Shown: positions 5,682-7,807 of the stretch, piece after piece
Layout of the letters: every line of letters starts with the position of its first letter
Position numbering within the stretch: the stretch's first letter is position 1
Source of the DNA: an uncultured Atopobiaceae bacterium
GTDB taxonomy: Bacteria > Actinomycetota > Coriobacteriia > Coriobacteriales > Atopobiaceae
NCBI GenBank assembly: GCA_905233865.1
Contig: CAJOGH010000091.1
Coordinates: 1-7,807, forward strand
Length of the DNA: 7,807 nt
Reading direction: 5' to 3'
The notes under the pieces: model-generated
Databases searched by the model: none
Seen by the model: only the letters and a program-made list of their open reading frames with translations
What the model was told of the DNA's origin: nothing
Translations under genes and position numbers: made by a program

Positions 5682-7469
5682 ATGGAAAGCTCCGTCACTT
5701 TACGAACACTGCACTACTTCTGGGCAGCCACCAAGACCCAGATGGGCACCTTTGTACTCAACATTCTGGCCGATGTGGGCTACGTGCTGTTCCTTACGTA
5801 TGGCAACACCTGGATCATGGGCCTCATCGTTGACCGCATCAACGAGGCGCCAGTTGCTGCCGACCAGGTGTTCTACGTCTTTGGTCCCTACCTTCTGGCG
5901 CTTGCGGCCTTCAACATCCTGGGACAGTTTTGCTCCAAGCTCCAGGACTACACCACTTGGAGCCTCCAGCGCCATGCCAACTACGAGCTTGCCACGACGG
6001 TCTTTGAGACCCTGTGCAACCAGTCGATGACCTTCCATGCCAACCGCTTTGGCGGGTCGCTCGTGAGCCAGTCGTCCAAGTTTCTCTCTGCCTACAACGA
6101 GCTCATCAACTCGATGTCGTACTCCATCGTCACGCTCATCGCCTCCATCGTGGGCATGGTCATAGCACTCATTGCCAGCGTGCCTCTGTTCGTTGCCGTG
6201 CTGCTGGTGCTATTGGTGGGCTACTTCATGGTGGCCTACGCGCTCTACAAGCGCATCCTGTCCATCAACGCCGAGGCCTCGGGTGCCCAGAACCAGCTGT
6301 CCGGCGAGCTCTCCGACTCCGTGACCAACATCCTCACGGTCAAGACCTATGGCCGCGAGGACTACGAGCGCTCCCTGTTTGACGAGGCCAATCAACTGGT
6401 CATGGCAACGGATGGCAAGCGCATCCGCGCAAGCACCGCCCGTGGCGCCATCACGTCGTCCATGATCGCGCTCATCATGATCGTCACGAGCGTCTTCGTG
6501 GTGGGTGGCAACGCCTGGTTTGGCGTGTCTGCCGGTACGCTCGTTATGGTCTTTACCTACACCTACAACCTCACGCTGCGCTTTAACATGATCAACTCGC
6601 TGTTGCAGCGCCTCAATCGTGCCTTTGGCGACGCTGAGGGCATGACACGTGTCTTGGATGAGCCCCGCATGGTGGCCGATGACCCGGACGCCAAGGACCT
6701 CGTGGTGAGCGAGGGCGCCATCAGCTTTGAGGACCTCACCTTTGGCTATGAGGACGCGCGTGCCGGAGACCATGTCTTTGAGCACCTGAACCTCAAGATT
6801 GCCCCAGGCGAGCGCGTTGGCCTGGTGGGTCGCTCGGGCTCGGGCAAGACGACCCTCACCAAGCTGCTGCTGCGACTTTCTGACGTCACGGACGGTCACA
6901 TCCTCGTGGATGGCCAGGACGTAGCGCGCTGCCGCCAGCAGAGCCTGCGTCACCAGATTGCCTACGTGCCACAGGAGGCGCTGCTGTTCCACCGCTCCAT
7001 CCGCGAGAACATCGCCTACGGCAAACCCGACGCCACTGACGACGAGATTCGTGCTGCCGCGGCCGAGGCAAACGCGCTGGAGTTCATTGAGCGCCTTCCT
7101 GAGGGTCTGGACACCATGGTGGGCGAGCGCGGCATCAAGCTCTCCGGCGGTCAGCGCCAGCGCGTTGCCATAGCCCGCGCGCTGTTGGCCGACTGTCCCA
7201 TTCTTGTGCTTGACGAGGCGACCTCGGCGCTTGACTCCGAGTCCGAGCAGCTGGTCCAGGAGGCCCTTGCTAACCTCATGCGCGGGCGCACCGCCATCGT
7301 CGTTGCGCACCTCCTGTCCACCGTGGCTTCGCTCGACCGCATCGTCGTGCTTGACCAGGGCAAGATCGTGGAGTCGGGCACGCACGAGGAACTTGTGGCT
7401 GCCGGTGGCGCCTATGCTGGCCTGTGGGACCGCCAGACGGGTGCCTTCCTTGGGGACGAGGGTCTGTAG
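5682..7469 (+). CDS. ABC exporter half-transporter (fused membrane and ATPase domains)
   Basis: 595 residues from ATG 5682; 604 if the unsupported ATG 5655 is used. A type I exporter fold: about six helices (near residues 18-42, 64-86, 146-167, 169-190, 258-279, 283-300), with the coupling region around VKTYGRE, then a nucleotide-binding domain from about 345. Visible motifs are A-loop Tyr356, Walker A GRSGSGKTT (383-391), Q-loop Gln431 in VPQEALLF, VGERG, signature LSGGQ (487-491), Walker B ending in Asp511-Glu512, SALD, and H-loop His543. It should act as a dimer exporting a lipid, peptide or drug from the cytoplasm; the substrate cannot be told. No partner half-transporter is adjacent, so a homodimer is likely unless a partner lies elsewhere. 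Oddity: the usual AHRLST reads AHLLST. Stop TAG 7467-7469; no intrinsic terminator follows. Confidence 0.93.
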   Translation: MESSVTLRTLHYFWAATKTQMGTFVLNILADVGYVLFLTYGNTWIMGLIVDRINEAPVAADQVFYVFGPYLLALAAFNILGQFCSKLQDYTTWSLQRHANYELATTVFETLCNQSMTFHANRFGGSLVSQSSKFLSAYNELINSMSYSIVTLIASIVGMVIALIASVPLFVAVLLVLLVGYFMVAYALYKRILSINAEASGAQNQLSGELSDSVTNILTVKTYGREDYERSLFDEANQLVMATDGKRIRASTARGAITSSMIALIMIVTSVFVVGGNAWFGVSAGTLVMVFTYTYNLTLRFNMINSLLQRLNRAFGDAEGMTRVLDEPRMVADDPDAKDLVVSEGAISFEDLTFGYEDARAGDHVFEHLNLKIAPGERVGLVGRSGSGKTTLTKLLLRLSDVTDGHILVDGQDVARCRQQSLRHQIAYVPQEALLFHRSIRENIAYGKPDATDDEIRAAAAEANALEFIERLPEGLDTMVGERGIKLSGGQRQRVAIARALLADCPILVLDEATSALDSESEQLVQEALANLMRGRTAIVVAHLLSTVASLDRIVVLDQGKIVESGTHEELVAAGGAYAGLWDRQTGAFLGDEGL

Positions 7470-7506
7470 GTGCTGTGGTAGCTACCGCCTGCGGCCTCCC
7501 ATGCCC

Positions 7507-7512
7507 TATACT
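7507..7512 (+). promoter_or_regulatory. Candidate -10 element upstream of the ABC-F gene
   Basis: TATACT matches the consensus at five of six positions. No convincing -35 is seen; the region around 7484-7490 is GC-rich and follows the palindrome GGTAGCTACC (7477-7486). Initiation would fall at about 7518-7520, on the ATG of a short open frame. Confidence 0.4.
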
Positions 7513-7517
7513 TGCCC

Positions 7518-7553
7518 ATGGAAAACGTGAGGCTCGTAAGGGCCATGTCATAG
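7518..7553 (+). CDS. Possible 11-codon leader peptide (MENVRLVRAMS)
   Basis: ATG 7518 to TAG 7551-7553, ending 15 bases before the GTG of the ABC-F gene and in the same frame. It has no Shine-Dalgarno but sits where a transcript from TATACT 7507 would begin, so leaderless translation is possible. ABC-F resistance genes in other bacteria are often controlled by short leader frames. A frame this short can occur by chance. Confidence 0.25.
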   Translation: MENVRLVRAMS

Positions 7554-7568
7554 CCAACAGGTGAGTTC

Positions 7569-7807
7569 GTGATAGTCCTCGCAGACAAGATAACCAAGTC
7601 CTTTGGGGCTCGGGTGCTCTACAGCCAGGCGACCCTGCAGCTTAACGCAGGTGAGCGTTGGGCGCTCGTGGGTCCCAACGGCGCCGGCAAGACCACCCTG
7701 CTCAAGATCCTCATGGGTCAGGAGACCGCCGACGAGGGCACCGTGTCCTTTGCGCGCGGCACCACGATAGGCTACCTGGAGCAGGAGACCAAGCTTGCGG
7801 GCAACTT
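7569..7807 (+). CDS. ABC-F family ATPase, first 79 codons; 3' end outside window
   Basis: GTG 7569 is the only start in this frame after the TAG at 7551 and follows AGGTGAG (7559-7565). The product starts MIVLADKITKSFG, a typical N-terminus of a soluble ABC domain without membrane helices. Walker A is GPNGAGKTT (residues 35-43), followed by LLKILMGQETADEGTV. The Q-loop reads GYLEQE with Gln72. The GYLEQE form directly after a short beta segment is typical of ABC-F proteins, which carry two ATPase domains, bind the ribosome and either tune translation (EttA-like) or protect against antibiotics. The subfamily cannot be told from 79 residues. It follows the exporter by 99 bases and may be partly co-transcribed with it, but has its own -10-like element. 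Three of its four Ile codons are ATA. Confidence 0.85.
   Translation, partial: MIVLADKITKSFGARVLYSQATLQLNAGERWALVGPNGAGKTTLLKILMGQETADEGTVSFARGTTIGYLEQETKLAGN

Noticed and set aside
5084..5698. A 204-codon - strand open frame spanning tRNA-Val
   Set aside because: It runs through tRNA-Val, its terminator and the c-di-GMP promoter, and overlaps the start of the c-di-GMP gene in another frame. No domain is recognisable.
6210..7385. A 391-codon - strand open frame antisense to the ABC exporter
   Set aside because: The opposite frame has complete ABC motifs; this one is a codon-bias shadow without any domain.
7477..7486. Palindrome GGTAGCTACC after the exporter as a terminator
   Set aside because: It is too short once a loop is allowed, and no T-run follows.

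Overview
The window (about 60% G+C by eye, dense coding on both strands) looks like a chromosomal segment of a high-G+C Gram-positive bacterium. The style of the multi-domain PAS/GGDEF/EAL protein and its neighbours suggests the class Coriobacteriia (Olsenella/Atopobium-like). That placement is inference from protein style, not a database result.

Layout, left to right. (1) The 3' two thirds of proS (prolyl-tRNA synthetase), + strand, cut by the left edge. (2) A + strand tRNA pair: tRNA-Ala(GGC) behind an extended -10 promoter, then a hairpin with a U-run, then tRNA-Ile2(CAU) and a strong intrinsic terminator. (3) A small four-helix membrane protein of unknown function with a near-perfect ribosome binding site and its own terminator. 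(4) On the - strand, convergent with it, a very large cyclic-di-GMP gene (positions 5220 down to 1920). It reads PAS, degenerate GGDEF, EAL, PAS-like, PAS, GGDEF, PAS, but is split into two overlapping frames by a one-base shift near 3455-3480. Removing one base restores a single 1099-residue protein. (5) tRNA-Val(CAC), - strand, with its own promoter and terminator, just upstream of the cyclic-di-GMP gene. (6) A 242-base intergenic region carrying a 12-bp inverted repeat and several TTGTCT copies, facing (7) a + strand ABC exporter half-transporter with all nucleotide-binding motifs. (8) The first 79 codons of an ABC-F type ATPase, cut by the right edge, preceded by a possible 11-codon leader peptide.

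Together these are mostly translation-related genes (ProRS, three tRNAs, a probable ribosome-associated ABC-F protein) interleaved with a signalling protein and a transporter. I see no mobile element, CRISPR array or phage gene. The items most worth a second look are the broken bifunctional c-di-GMP gene, the terminator-like hairpin with no room for a promoter before tRNA-Ile2, the near-identical promoters of tRNA-Ala and tRNA-Val, the TTGTCT cluster before the exporter, and the leader peptide before the ABC-F gene.
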